Program-made: the position numbers and the translations under genes | Assembly (NCBI GenBank): GCA_028281285.1 | Contig: JANQKF010000016.1 | Span: forward strand, 62,001 to 126,000 | Source: Cyclobacteriaceae bacterium | Lineage (GTDB): Bacteria > Bacteroidota > Bacteroidia > Cytophagales > Cyclobacteriaceae | Length of the DNA stretch: 64,000 bases | Direction of reading: 5' to 3' | Shown: positions 53,541 to 63,053 of the stretch, in pieces | How the letters are laid out: each line of letters begins with the position of its first letter | Position numbering within the stretch: position 1 is the first letter of the stretch | Notes under the pieces: model-generated | Told to the model about the DNA's origin: nothing | What the model saw: the letters and a program-made list of their open reading frames with translations, nothing else | The model's database searches: none

Positions 53541-54398
53541 ATGGCTGCAAAACAGAAGAGCGATTCTTCAGAGGATGATAAAAAGAAAAAGGCTTCACCT
53601 AAATCAAGCCCCAAAAAAACTACTACTCGAAAGAAGACAACTGCTACAAAAAAGACGACCACGGCTAAAACAACAGCCGCCAAGAAAACTACTACTACAA
53701 GGAAAAAGGCAACCCCTAAGAAGACTCCTCCCAAAGAGGAGTCAAAAGCTCCAACTCCAGTGGTCATTCCTGATGATGACTTTGGCCTGGAAGATGTAGA
53801 CCTTCAGCCAATCGAAGAGCCAACTCCGGAGCCTAAAGTGGAGGAAACTCCTGTAATTGAGGACGTTCCCGCTCCAGAGCCTGAGCCAGAAGCAGAAACC
53901 GTAATGGCTGCTAACCCTAAGAGGGATGAAATTGACAGTGAAAGAAAGAAGAAAGGAGGAATGGTTTGGCTTATCGTTCTTCTGTTCATCGTTATTGCGG
54001 CAGCGATTTATTGGTTTGTAATCCGACCTGGATCAACTGAGGAGCCGGAACCAGAACCAGTGGAAATCCCGCAAAACACCCCTGAGCCTGAGCCAGAACC
54101 AGAACCTGTTGAGCCAGAACCGGAACCAGAACCGGAGCCTTTGGCAATCATAACAATTTCTCAGCCAGACGGACGTTTTTATGTCGTGGTAGGAAGTTTT
54201 ATTGATGAGGATCTTGCTGAGGATAAGGCAAATGAAATTATCAAATCAGGTCAACAGGCCTACATACTCCAACCACAGGGAGAACAAATTTATTACAGAG
54301 TTGGAATTAAACAGTCGGCAGACTATTCGACAGCCAATTCAGGAATTGACGAACTTAAACAAACATTCGGAGACGAAATCTGGGTATTGAAATTTTAG
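53541..54398 (+). CDS. SPOR-domain membrane protein with Lys-rich N-terminus
   Basis: A 285-residue protein. Residues 1-70 are Lys/Thr/Pro-rich (histone-H1-like, many KKTTTRK repeats), followed by a Glu/Pro linker. A membrane helix (about 143-162) precedes a Glu-Pro repeat linker and a C-terminal SPOR domain (about 205-285, FYVVVGSFIDEDLAED...YYRVGIK), which binds denuded septal peptidoglycan. So the tail is in the periplasm and the Lys-rich head in the cytoplasm, where it could contact DNA or ribosomes; that is inference. It is 2 bp upstream of exbB. Confidence 0.88.
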   Translation: MAAKQKSDSSEDDKKKKASPKSSPKKTTTRKKTTATKKTTTAKTTAAKKTTTTRKKATPKKTPPKEESKAPTPVVIPDDDFGLEDVDLQPIEEPTPEPKVEETPVIEDVPAPEPEPEAETVMAANPKRDEIDSERKKKGGMVWLIVLLFIVIAAAIYWFVIRPGSTEEPEPEPVEIPQNTPEPEPEPEPVEPEPEPEPEPLAIITISQPDGRFYVVVGSFIDEDLAEDKANEIIKSGQQAYILQPQGEQIYYRVGIKQSADYSTANSGIDELKQTFGDEIWVLKF

Positions 54399-54399
54399 T

Positions 54400-55080
54400 A
54401 TGGTATTTATGCAAGACGTGACTTCGCTGGATTCAACAAGTGTATCTGGTGGAGATGGAGGGGCGTTATTCTTTATTGATCTACTTCTTAAAGGTGGATT
54501 CTGGCTTATCCCCATAGCCGTATTATCAGTGATCGCCATTTATATATTCGTTGAGCGATATAGGACAATCAAACGAGCATCTAATCACCCCTTGGAATTC
54601 ATGGACAAGATCAAGAATCTTGTTCTTGAGGGAGATATCAATGGAGCAAAGCTAATTTGCTCGCAAACCGAATCTCCCATAGCCAAGATGATTGAAAAGG
54701 GTATTCATAGGATTGGAAGTCCATTAAAGAATATTGAGGCTTCCATCGAGAATGTCGGGAAGATTGAGATCTACAAATTGGAGAAGAATTTGTCCTTTTT
54801 GGCAACTATAGCAGGAGCTGCACCAATGATTGGCTTCCTGGGGACGGTTACCGGGATGATTCAGGCATTTATAGCAATTGCCCAGGAAGAAGGATCGGTA
54901 AGCCCCAAATTGCTCTCAACAGGGATTTATGAAGCAATGATCACCACTGCATCAGGTTTGGTGGTAGGCATTATAGCTTATCTCGGATATAATTTTCTGG
55001 TGGCGAGAGTTCAGAAAGTGATTCATAATATGGAATACACTTCGATTGATTTTATTGACTTACTTCAAGAGCCGAGCTAA
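54400..55080 (+). CDS. exbB: MotA/TolQ/ExbB proton channel protein
   Basis: A 226-residue three-helix inner-membrane protein. The first helix is at about 35-50 (GFWLIPIAVLSVIAIYIFVERY), followed by a cytoplasmic loop and the conserved ATIAGAAPMIGFLGTVTGMI pair with ITTASGLVVGIIAYLGYN. It builds the ExbB pentamer that uses the proton gradient. The stop overlaps the exbD start by 1 bp. The ATG at 54409 is an alternative start. Confidence 0.92.
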   Translation: MVFMQDVTSLDSTSVSGGDGGALFFIDLLLKGGFWLIPIAVLSVIAIYIFVERYRTIKRASNHPLEFMDKIKNLVLEGDINGAKLICSQTESPIAKMIEKGIHRIGSPLKNIEASIENVGKIEIYKLEKNLSFLATIAGAAPMIGFLGTVTGMIQAFIAIAQEEGSVSPKLLSTGIYEAMITTASGLVVGIIAYLGYNFLVARVQKVIHNMEYTSIDFIDLLQEPS

Positions 55081-55469
55081 TGGACCTCAAGTCAAAACAT
55101 AAAGTGGATAGTGCATTTAGTATGTCATCAATGACTGACATCGTCTTTCTGCTTTTGATCTTCTTTATGCTGACTGCATCATTCATTACCCCGTCAGGAC
55201 TGCCAGTGAACCTGCCGTCAGCTGCAGGATCTAGCATTGTGATGCAGAAAAACACCATAACAATCACCGATGATATGAGGTATTACCTGAACGACAGGGA
55301 AGTATCATTAAACACTTTGGAACGCGAATTGAGAGCATTGGTTGGTGATGAAGAAGGTTCTGTATCACTGCATGTAGACGCATCGGTGGCCACAGAATAC
55401 TCTATTCGTGTAGCTGGAATTGCGGCTAAACTTAAACAGAAGACGACATTTGTCGTTAAACCTAACTAA
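55080..55469 (+). CDS. exbD: ExbD/TolR biopolymer transport protein
   Basis: A 129-residue single-helix protein. The conserved membrane Asp is visible in SSMTDIVFLLLIFFMLTASF (about residue 20). It then has a periplasmic domain typical of ExbD/TolR. It works with ExbB and TonB. It begins one base inside the exbB stop and ends directly before the tonB-like gene. Confidence 0.9.
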   Translation: MDLKSKHKVDSAFSMSSMTDIVFLLLIFFMLTASFITPSGLPVNLPSAAGSSIVMQKNTITITDDMRYYLNDREVSLNTLERELRALVGDEEGSVSLHVDASVATEYSIRVAGIAAKLKQKTTFVVKPN

Positions 55470-56357
55470 ATGAGCGAACAAGAGAAAAAGGATAAGAAGG
55501 TTGGTGCGATCGTTTCAGGAACGATCCATGCGCTTATTCTTGCCCTTTTCATTATTCTTGTTGCATGGCGAGAGCCAAACCCTCCATTACCGGAATACGG
55601 TATTGAATTGAACCTGGGGTTTGATGATGCCGGTTCAGGAGATACGCGCAGTGAAGAACAGCCCACCACAGAAAGTACAGAAGATGAACCTCCAAGTGCT
55701 GAGGAAGAAGCTCAGGAAGTAGAGCAGGAGGTAGTAGAGGAAGAGCCGCCAGTAGAAACCACTGAAACTGAAACCGAGACGAAGGCTGAGGAAGTGGTTG
55801 AAACTCAGGTTGAGAAAAACGAAGTCACTACGGAGGAGAAGAAAACCGAGGAGAAAGAAGAAGTGATCGAGGAAGACCCTCCAAAGGAAGAAAAGAAAGA
55901 AGACCCCAAGCCAAAACCTAAGCCTAAAGTTGATTCAAGGGCATTAATGGGAGGGAAGAAAACTGATAATAAAACCAATGACTCTTCCAAGAGCGAAGGA
56001 ACAGATCCTAAGAAAACAGGAAATGAAGGAGACCCGGATGGTGATGTAGATCAACGTGGTTTAATGAAAGGTGGTGGTGATGGAGGACCAGTATTGGAAC
56101 TCACGGGTTGGACATGGAGGACCAGACCAAATCCAAATGATGAGTCTCAGGAAACCGGAAAAATCGTCTTCCGAATCAGAATTGACGACAGAGGCCAAGT
56201 ATTGAGAGTGATTCTGGAAGAATCCACTGTAAGTGCTGCATTGGTCAGGGTTTATCAAAAGGAGGTTGAAAAAGTATCATTCAAACCACTCGGGTCAAAC
56301 TCACGGCCGGCCCCTTTTTCAGAAGGTAAAATAACGTTCGTTATTAAGACTAATTAA
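55470..56357 (+). CDS. TonB-like energy transducer
   Basis: A 295-residue protein. An N-terminal helix (about 14-33) is followed by a long acidic Glu/Thr/Pro-rich linker (about 65-175) with Lys/Pro segments (PKPKPKPK). The C-terminal 90 residues (GKIVFRIRIDDRGQVLRV...) match the TonB C-terminal fold that docks to receptors. It immediately follows exbD with no gap, so the three form an ExbB-ExbD-TonB energy module with the barrel upstream as a possible client. Confidence 0.88.
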   Translation: MSEQEKKDKKVGAIVSGTIHALILALFIILVAWREPNPPLPEYGIELNLGFDDAGSGDTRSEEQPTTESTEDEPPSAEEEAQEVEQEVVEEEPPVETTETETETKAEEVVETQVEKNEVTTEEKKTEEKEEVIEEDPPKEEKKEDPKPKPKPKVDSRALMGGKKTDNKTNDSSKSEGTDPKKTGNEGDPDGDVDQRGLMKGGGDGGPVLELTGWTWRTRPNPNDESQETGKIVFRIRIDDRGQVLRVILEESTVSAALVRVYQKEVEKVSFKPLGSNSRPAPFSEGKITFVIKTN

Positions 56358-56416
56358 GGAGCTTTTAAGAGTTCACTTTTTTACATTCAAACTTTTTTCA
56401 AGACCGCTTCATCCTA

Positions 56417-56471
56417 TCAGTATTCAAAAACAACCTGCCGCAACTTGGCAGTCTTAAACTTAAAATACTGA
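56417..56471 (+). promoter_or_regulatory. Two-stem leader structure at the start of the thioredoxin-like gene
   Basis: TCAGTATT (56417-56424) pairs with AATACTGA (56464-56471), and inside it CTGCC (56435-56439) pairs with GGCAG (56447-56451). The outer stem includes the A of the start codon, so folding could block initiation. Confidence 0.45.
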
Positions 56472-57838
56472 TGAACAACATTCAAAAACTCGCGTTTACG
56501 GTCATTACCGCATTTTGCTTTGCCTCATGTGCCCAAAACTCCAAAGGGGTTATTATAAGTGGCACAATCAAAAACAACAGCGAGCCCCAGGCTTATCTCA
56601 TGAATAATGGAGATACCTTAACGTCAATTGTAGTTGATGAAAATGGAAATTTTCAAAAGGAATTCGAATCAATCACGGACGGCACGTACTTTTTGAAATT
56701 CGGAAATACGACCACCGAGATTTACTTGATGCAAGGTGACAGACTGAACATTCAAGTCGATCTAAATAGTCCGGAAAAATCACTGCTTTTCGAGGGGTTA
56801 GGTGCAGGAAGAAATAACTATTTGGCTGAAAAAACTAGAATGGGTGAAGTCGGATTGCTCCAATATGAGTCTGCAGAATTCTTAAACAAATATCGGGAGA
56901 GAACGGATGCATTTAAAGATGAATTGCGAAAACATAATATTGAAAGACAGTTTGTTATAAATGAGGAATTGAATCTTGACTTAAAGTATTATTACTACCT
57001 CTTTCGATTGAACAGTTATGTAGTTGAAGCAAACGCCAGTGTACAGAAAGACTTCGATAATTTAAAGTTGACAGAATTCGACAATCCTGAGTTTTTTCAT
57101 CTTAAGGATTATGTGAAAGTTTTGGCTGCAAGCTTATTGCAAAAGCAAAACTTGAGCAGATCGGTTTTGGATGAGGCTCTTAACCTTATGAGCAATGATG
57201 AAATGAAAGGTGAATTTGTTAACTCGTTGGGATGGGCATGGTGGAATAATGCGCTTTTAGGCGGGATAGATAGTCAATCGGAAGCCAGTAAGGCTGTAGA
57301 AGGGTTTATTGTTGATAATGGTAAGTTGGCAAGCTATAACCCTGAACCGATGGTCACCGGCACCTTAAAAACCTTAAGGGAAATGGAAAAGTCTCATAAC
57401 ACCAAAGTTCAGTTTAGCTATCAGAATATAAAAGGACAATATGTGTCGTTAAGCGATTTTAAGGGCAAATATGTATACATAGACTTTTGGGCCACATGGT
57501 GCGGACCATGCTTAAAGGAAATGCCAGGATTTGACAGACTCATGGAAAAATACCACAATAAGAACATCGAATTCATTGGTCTTTCGATAGATAAAGCGAA
57601 TAAGAAAGATAAGTGGATCGAGACCGTTAAAACGAAGGATATTAAAGGAATTCAGTTAAATGTAGATGAGGATACTAAAGAAAATGATCCGTTTTTGTCG
57701 GCACTTAATGTGAATTCTTATTGGCTCGGAATTCCTCAGTATGCTTTAATTGATCCGGATGGTAGAGTCATAAGCGCAATGGTACCAAGACCAACAGACC
57801 CAAGGCTTGATGAATTACTCAGTTCCTTATTAGACTAG
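56471..57838 (+). CDS. TlpA-like thioredoxin-fold lipoprotein
   Basis: A 455-residue protein. The signal peptide ends in FASC (lipobox). Residues about 25-130 are beta-rich, like DUF4369; about 130-300 is a helical region. The C-terminal thioredoxin domain (about 315-455) has the active-site WCGPC (Cys344, Cys347) inside DFWATWCGPCLKEMP and the cis-Pro IPQYALIDP. This architecture is widespread in Bacteroidota for extracytoplasmic thiol-disulfide exchange. Monocistronic by position. Confidence 0.9.
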   Translation: MNNIQKLAFTVITAFCFASCAQNSKGVIISGTIKNNSEPQAYLMNNGDTLTSIVVDENGNFQKEFESITDGTYFLKFGNTTTEIYLMQGDRLNIQVDLNSPEKSLLFEGLGAGRNNYLAEKTRMGEVGLLQYESAEFLNKYRERTDAFKDELRKHNIERQFVINEELNLDLKYYYYLFRLNSYVVEANASVQKDFDNLKLTEFDNPEFFHLKDYVKVLAASLLQKQNLSRSVLDEALNLMSNDEMKGEFVNSLGWAWWNNALLGGIDSQSEASKAVEGFIVDNGKLASYNPEPMVTGTLKTLREMEKSHNTKVQFSYQNIKGQYVSLSDFKGKYVYIDFWATWCGPCLKEMPGFDRLMEKYHNKNIEFIGLSIDKANKKDKWIETVKTKDIKGIQLNVDEDTKENDPFLSALNVNSYWLGIPQYALIDPDGRVISAMVPRPTDPRLDELLSSLLD

Positions 57839-57922
57839 AGATAACATGATTGTGAAGATAGGCTGACCGTCCGAATCTAAAGTTACCGACAGAACTTCGG
57901 AGAGACTTCCTATCTTCGCGAC

Positions 57923-59149
57923 ATGAATTACCAGGAGACGCTAGACTATCTCTATAGTGCTTTGCCAATGTATCAACGCGTAGGGCCTCAAGCGTTCAAG
58001 AAGGACCTAGCCAATACATTGGCACTTTGCAAAGCACTGGGTAATCCACAGCATAAGTTCAAGTCGGTTCATGTGGCAGGGACTAATGGAAAAGGCAGTT
58101 CTAGCCACTCTATAGCAGCAGTGCTACAAATGGCAGGATATAAAGTTGGCTTGTATACTTCTCCTCATCTAAAATCATTTACCGAACGAATAAGGCTCAA
58201 CGGGCAAGAAATTCCTGAAGCTAATGTGGTTTCATTTGTTGCTGACAACAAGGCCGAAATCGAGCGTATACAACCTTCATTTTTTGAGATGACCGTGGTA
58301 ATGGCATTCGACTACTTTGCAAAGGCAAATGTAGATATTGCTGTGATCGAAGTAGGACTGGGTGGTAGGCTTGACTCTACTAACGTGATTACTCCTGAAG
58401 TGTCTTTGATCACCAATATTGGTTATGATCATATGGACATGTTGGGTGACACGTTGGAAAAAATTGCGTTTGAAAAGGCGGGGATAATAAAGGAAGATGT
58501 GCCTGTAGTGATCGGTACGACTCAAGATGAGACAACACCTGTCTTTGAAACCAAGGCGAAGTCGGTTGGTACTCCATTAATTTACGCAGATCAGGATGAC
58601 GATCTGGAGTTTTTTAAAACAGATCTGATGGGTCCTTACCATCAAAATAATCTACCTGGCATTCTAAAAACGATCGAGGTATTAACTCACAAAGGGTTCT
58701 ATATTACTAAGGAGGCAGCTATTGAAGGCCTTGGAAATGTGGCTTTTTTGACGGGCATTAAGGGAAGGTGGCAAGTGCTTTCAGATTCACCCCTGATTAT
58801 TGCAGACACGGGACATAACAAGGAGGCTTTTCAGTTTATCGTTGATGAGATACGATCGAGAAAATGGGAGACCCTTTATATGGTTCTGGGCTTTGTGGAA
58901 GACAAGAATGTGCTCTCATTACTCGAGATGATACCTACCGAGGCAGAAATTGTGTTTTGTGAGGCCAATGTGCCAAGGGCTATGAAACTGGAAAAGCTCA
59001 AGAGTCTGGCGAGTCACCTTTTTCCAAATGCACACTATGTGAAAGATGTGAATAAGGCTGTTGAAACGGTCAGTGAAAGGGCATCCAAGGCGGATATGAT
59101 ATTCATCGGAGGTAGTACCTTTGTGGTGGCAGAATTAAACGATTTGTAG
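57923..59149 (+). CDS. folC: Folylpolyglutamate synthase / dihydrofolate synthase
   Basis: A 408-residue Mur-ligase-fold enzyme. Motifs: HVAGTNGKGSSSHS (P-loop), YTSPHLKSFTERI, EVGLGGRLDSTN, ITNIGYDHMD and ADTGHNKEA. It attaches glutamate to folates. A TATCTTCG box close to the ATG (57911-57918) resembles the TAnnTTTG -7 element with one mismatch. It overlaps trmB by 1 bp. Confidence 0.94.
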   Translation: MNYQETLDYLYSALPMYQRVGPQAFKKDLANTLALCKALGNPQHKFKSVHVAGTNGKGSSSHSIAAVLQMAGYKVGLYTSPHLKSFTERIRLNGQEIPEANVVSFVADNKAEIERIQPSFFEMTVVMAFDYFAKANVDIAVIEVGLGGRLDSTNVITPEVSLITNIGYDHMDMLGDTLEKIAFEKAGIIKEDVPVVIGTTQDETTPVFETKAKSVGTPLIYADQDDDLEFFKTDLMGPYHQNNLPGILKTIEVLTHKGFYITKEAAIEGLGNVAFLTGIKGRWQVLSDSPLIIADTGHNKEAFQFIVDEIRSRKWETLYMVLGFVEDKNVLSLLEMIPTEAEIVFCEANVPRAMKLEKLKSLASHLFPNAHYVKDVNKAVETVSERASKADMIFIGGSTFVVAELNDL

Positions 59150-59811
59150 TGGCCAGACAAAAACTTAAGCGATTTCAGGAGAATCTAGGCCGACCGAATA
59201 TTTTTGAGTCCAACAAGGGTATATACACCAAGTTGAAAGGCAATTGGAGTTCTAAAGTATTTAAAAACGAATATCCCATTGTAGCAGAATTTGGATGTGG
59301 AAGAGGAGAATATAGTGTTGGGTTAGCCAGGATTAATACAGATCAAAACTTTGTTGGGATAGATGTCAAGGGAGATCGACTTTGGGTGGGTAGTACGGAG
59401 GCCATTGAAGAAGGGCTAACAAATGTTGCTTTCTTAAGAGCTCAAATTGAGAATATAGAGGAATTCTTTGATGATGATGAATTAAATGCGATTTGGATTA
59501 CTTTTCCTGACCCACGGCCTAAGGATCGTGATATAAAGAGAAGGTTAACTTCACCACGTTTTTTGGAATACTATAAAAATCTCCTCCAACCAGGGGGGAC
59601 TGTCTACTTCAAGACTGACAATACCGCCCTTTTTCAATATACTTTGGAGGTGCTTTCTGAGAGAAAGGACATTACAAAGCTTGAGTATACATTCGACCTT
59701 TATCACTCAGAATACATGGATGAACATCATGGTATTAAAACGAAATTTGAGAAGAAATTTCACGATCTTGGTGAGGACATAAAATATATGAAGTTTCAGT
59801 TTATAAAATGA
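59149..59811 (+). CDS. trmB: tRNA (guanine-N7)-methyltransferase
   Basis: A 220-residue SAM-dependent methyltransferase acting on G46 of tRNA. The SAM motif AEFGCGRGEYSVGLA, GIDVKGDRLWVG and the catalytic WITFPDPRPKDRDIKRRL are characteristic. It starts at GTG 59149, whose first base is the last base of the folC stop codon. It overlaps the PAP2 gene by 4 bp. The three form one operon. Confidence 0.94.
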   Translation: MARQKLKRFQENLGRPNIFESNKGIYTKLKGNWSSKVFKNEYPIVAEFGCGRGEYSVGLARINTDQNFVGIDVKGDRLWVGSTEAIEEGLTNVAFLRAQIENIEEFFDDDELNAIWITFPDPRPKDRDIKRRLTSPRFLEYYKNLLQPGGTVYFKTDNTALFQYTLEVLSERKDITKLEYTFDLYHSEYMDEHHGIKTKFEKKFHDLGEDIKYMKFQFIK

Positions 59812-60458
59812 AATATAAGTCGTTTATAGGAAGAGGGTTACAAATACAAATTGCCGCCTACTTTTTGTTGGTTGGAGTACTTCTGATGTTGACGAATCAT
59901 GGAGATGTGGTGTTATGGCTCAACGAACGACATTCATCGGTTGGAGATTTCTTTTTTAAGTATTGGACCTACCTGGGTGATGGGGTGCTTCTAGGCCTTG
60001 TGGCTCTTATTTATTTGCTTAGAAATTATTATGCCTTTTTCACGATGTTGGTGGCCATTGCTATCCAGACCGTATTGGTACATATCTTCAAACAATGGCT
60101 TTATGCCGGTGAACCGAGACCTAAAACCTATTTCGCGGATCAATTGTCTGAACTTAATTTTGTGGAAGGCGTGCGTGTAAATGCCTTTGATAGTTTCCCT
60201 TCTGGTCATACGGCAGCAGCCTTTACTTTAGCTTTGATTCTGATTTGGAGAAGCTCTTCTAAGGCAATGCAATCTGCTTTGTTTATTGCTGCGGTACTTG
60301 TCGGCATTTCGAGAGTCTACCTCTTGCAGCATTTCCTGGTAGACATTTATATAGGATCTGCTTTTGGAATATTATCAGTGCTCATAGCCTGGTTTATAAT
60401 GAGGAAATACGAGGGGAGAGAGAACTTGCAACGAGGATTGTTGCCTGCAAGAGCTTAG
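59808..60458 (+). CDS. PAP2-family membrane phosphatase
   Basis: A 216-residue protein with about five membrane helices and the three-part PAP2 motif: a KQWLYAGEPRP segment, FPSGHTAAAF and SRVYLLQHFLVD. The catalytic His are in the second and third. The first motif has two more residues between Lys and Arg than the usual K-x6-RP. It dephosphorylates a lipid phosphate such as undecaprenyl-pyrophosphate or phosphatidate. It overlaps trmB by 4 bp and ends tail-to-tail with the GT39 gene. Confidence 0.87.
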   Translation: MKYKSFIGRGLQIQIAAYFLLVGVLLMLTNHGDVVLWLNERHSSVGDFFFKYWTYLGDGVLLGLVALIYLLRNYYAFFTMLVAIAIQTVLVHIFKQWLYAGEPRPKTYFADQLSELNFVEGVRVNAFDSFPSGHTAAAFTLALILIWRSSSKAMQSALFIAAVLVGISRVYLLQHFLVDIYIGSAFGILSVLIAWFIMRKYEGRENLQRGLLPARA

Positions 60459-62032
60459 TTACCCCAAGTCATGATCAGCGTTTTTGGGTTTTCAAAGGTG
60501 TCCCTCTCTTCAGTCAAATAGTTCAACCCTTCAATGGTCTCTAGTTCTTCTCTATATTCTGTTCTGGAAATCACATAACCGCTTGGATTTTGTCGCATGG
60601 CCGTCCGAATCATTTCCAGGTTATCGTATCGAGATATTTGTCTTTGAAGTTTGAAAACATAAGCAGCATTCAGACGTTTGTAGGCAATGATCTTTTGATC
60701 TGTATTCATCACAGGAAGTGTTTTTCTGACCGGATTTTCGGCATCCACCTGAGGATAGGCTAAGAAAAAGAAGAGAATGATGGTGATAATCCAACCGCCT
60801 ACATTAACAAAAATCAGCCTGTTCATGTCCCTCGCTTTCAATAACTGATAGACAAGGTAGACGCCTACCAGAGATAGAGGAATGAAGTACAACGCTAAAT
60901 GTGTCAAATGACTTAATGATCTGTCTCCACTAATACCAAAATAGATTCCAATTGGAAATACAATCAACAGTACGCTATAGGCCCACATCCCAATTCGATT
61001 CCATTTATTATGGAACCAACTGTCATCAATTTTTGCCAGATAATAACCAAGGATCAATGCCAGTAGAGGGTAGGCAGGAGTAGTGTAATTGGGTAATTTC
61101 GTGCTGCTTATTGCGAAAAAACCTACTATAATGATAACTCCGGAAATCAAATAATTGAGATTTGCATTCTCACGTCTTTCTACCCAGGCGCTTTTAATGG
61201 ATTGAATAATAAATGGAGTGAAAGCCAACATTCCCAGTAAAAACACATAGGCGAAAGTCCTTAAGAAAATGGCATTATGACCTTCCATGGCCTCAGAAAA
61301 GCGATTGAAATTGTGCTTAAAGAAAAAGGCATCCGTCCAGACACCACCTGTCTTTACATGAACAATATAGTACCAAGGAAATGCTACACCCAGAGAAAGG
61401 ATCACACCGGAAATCGGTTGAAGTCTGAGGATCGTCTTGAGATTGAAATCCTTTTGAAGCAATAAAAACAGCACTACTGTCAGTCCGGCAAGTCCTAATG
61501 CAATGGGGCCTTTGACCAATATTCCACAACCAATAGCGAAGTAAAAGGCTAAGAGTTGCCATTTATTATTCGATAAATAGGCGTTATAAAAAGAGAAAAA
61601 TGCCCAGGTCAGAAAAAAGATCAGGTAGGGATCAGGCACCGACATATGAAACTGCAAGGCGGTATGAATCGAAGAAATTAATACCAATGAAGAGAAAAGC
61701 GCGGAGCGCTGTCCGAAGTGCTTAAGTGAAAACAGATAGACCAAAACTACCGTCAATACACCAAAAATTGAGGAAAAGAATCGAGCTCCAAATGCGTTGG
61801 TGCCAAACAACTCGTACCCGATGATCATAAAATAATAATGCAGGGGTGGCTTATCGGTCCGTAACTCGTAGTTGAAATAGGGCACTACCAATTCACCGCT
61901 TTCCATCATTTCTCTGGCCGCTTCCGCATTTTTTGCCTCGTCAAGGGCATAAATATCCAGTCCACCGATGTTGGCGAACATTGTAGCCGTTGCAAGCGCG
62001 ATGATGAATATAAGATACTTGTTTTTGTTCAT
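60455..62032 (-). CDS. GT39-family glycosyltransferase (ArnT/PMT-like)
   Basis: A 525-residue polytopic membrane protein with about 11-12 helices. The N-terminal periplasmic loop has ALDEAKNAEAAREM, containing the conserved DE pair of GT39 enzymes (ArnT and PMT), and TDKPPLHYY. These transfer a sugar from a polyprenyl phosphate donor to lipid A, a protein or another acceptor. ATG 62032 gives the cleanest N-terminus; the in-frame ATG at 62077 would add 15 residues. It is divergent from a dolichol-phosphate-type GT2 gene that may make its donor; this link is inferred. Confidence 0.87.
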   Translation of the reverse strand: MNKNKYLIFIIALATATMFANIGGLDIYALDEAKNAEAAREMMESGELVVPYFNYELRTDKPPLHYYFMIIGYELFGTNAFGARFFSSIFGVLTVVLVYLFSLKHFGQRSALFSSLVLISSIHTALQFHMSVPDPYLIFFLTWAFFSFYNAYLSNNKWQLLAFYFAIGCGILVKGPIALGLAGLTVVLFLLLQKDFNLKTILRLQPISGVILSLGVAFPWYYIVHVKTGGVWTDAFFFKHNFNRFSEAMEGHNAIFLRTFAYVFLLGMLAFTPFIIQSIKSAWVERRENANLNYLISGVIIIVGFFAISSTKLPNYTTPAYPLLALILGYYLAKIDDSWFHNKWNRIGMWAYSVLLIVFPIGIYFGISGDRSLSHLTHLALYFIPLSLVGVYLVYQLLKARDMNRLIFVNVGGWIITIILFFFLAYPQVDAENPVRKTLPVMNTDQKIIAYKRLNAAYVFKLQRQISRYDNLEMIRTAMRQNPSGYVISRTEYREELETIEGLNYLTEERDTFENPKTLIMTWGN

Positions 62033-62114
62033 TCCCGGCTGCAAAACTAAGGTTTTATTCGGTGTTAGGTAATTCATTTGAAACTGGCTTACTTTGCATT
62101 TTTAAATTTCTGCA

Positions 62115-63053
62115 ATGAAGTTATCTGTTGTTGTAACGGTTTATAATGAAGAAGATAATGTGATTCCTTTATGTGAGAAGGAATACGAGGCATTGGAAGG
62201 TATTGACTATGAATTGATCTTGGTAGATGATGGTTCCACGGACGCCACGGTTGAAAACATTAGAAAAGTAGCCAATAGCCGGACGAAACTTTTGATCTTC
62301 AATAAAAACTATGGACAAAGTACTGCCATGTCTGCAGGTATAGATGAGGCAAAAGGAGAATTCATAGTTACTATGGATGGTGATTTGCAAAATGACCCAG
62401 CAGATATTCCAAAAATGATGGCCAAACTGGAAGAGTCAGGAATGGATGTGGTAGCCGGAGTAAGAGCGAATCGTAAAGATGGATTCGTTCTAAGGAAATT
62501 CCCGAGCAAAATTGCTAACTGGATCATCCGTAGAACGACAGGAGTACGGTTGAGCGATTATGGTTGTTCATTGAGAATTTATCGAAGTGATATTGCCAAG
62601 AACCTTGGACTGTACGGAGAGCTTCATCGATTTATTCCTGTTTTAGCCAAACTTCAAGGCGCCCAAATGACTGAAGTGGATGTTAATCATCATGCGCGAA
62701 TACATGGAGAATCGAAATATGGAATCAATAGGACTTTCAGAGTGATGGCGGATTTGATTCTGATGATCTTTTTTCAGAAGTATTCCAGAAGGCCAATGCA
62801 TCTGTTTGGAGGTTGGGGCATCTTCATCTTCGCGATTGGCTTCTTGATTGATCTCTATCTGGTCATCTTCAAATTTGTCACCGGTGAGGATATTTGGGGC
62901 AGACCTTTGCTTTTACTGGGTTCGATACTGATTCTGGCCGGTATTCAGTTTATCACTGTGGGGATCATTGCTGAATTAATGATGCGAACCTATTTCGAAT
63001 CGCAGAACAAAAAGACTTATAGACTCAAAGAAATCTTCGTTGGAAAAGACTAA
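62115..63053 (+). CDS. GT2 glycosyltransferase (polyprenyl-phosphate sugar transferase, GtrB/DPM-like)
   Basis: A 312-residue protein. The GT-A domain (about 1-225) has VVVTVYNEEDNV, LVDDGSTD and MDGDLQNDP (metal DxD variant), and the KYGINRT acceptor loop. Two C-terminal membrane helices (about 230-252, 265-287) fit the GtrB/DPM1 class that charges a polyprenyl phosphate with a hexose. It overlaps the following flippase-like gene by 14 bp, and the GT39 transferase is divergent from it. Confidence 0.9.
   Translation: MKLSVVVTVYNEEDNVIPLCEKEYEALEGIDYELILVDDGSTDATVENIRKVANSRTKLLIFNKNYGQSTAMSAGIDEAKGEFIVTMDGDLQNDPADIPKMMAKLEESGMDVVAGVRANRKDGFVLRKFPSKIANWIIRRTTGVRLSDYGCSLRIYRSDIAKNLGLYGELHRFIPVLAKLQGAQMTEVDVNHHARIHGESKYGINRTFRVMADLILMIFFQKYSRRPMHLFGGWGIFIFAIGFLIDLYLVIFKFVTGEDIWGRPLLLLGSILILAGIQFITVGIIAELMMRTYFESQNKKTYRLKEIFVGKD

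Noticed and set aside
53541-53760. Tandem repeat or mobile element in the Lys/Thr-rich stretch
   Set aside because: The repetitive bases are explained by the low-complexity Lys/Thr/Pro head of the SPOR protein.
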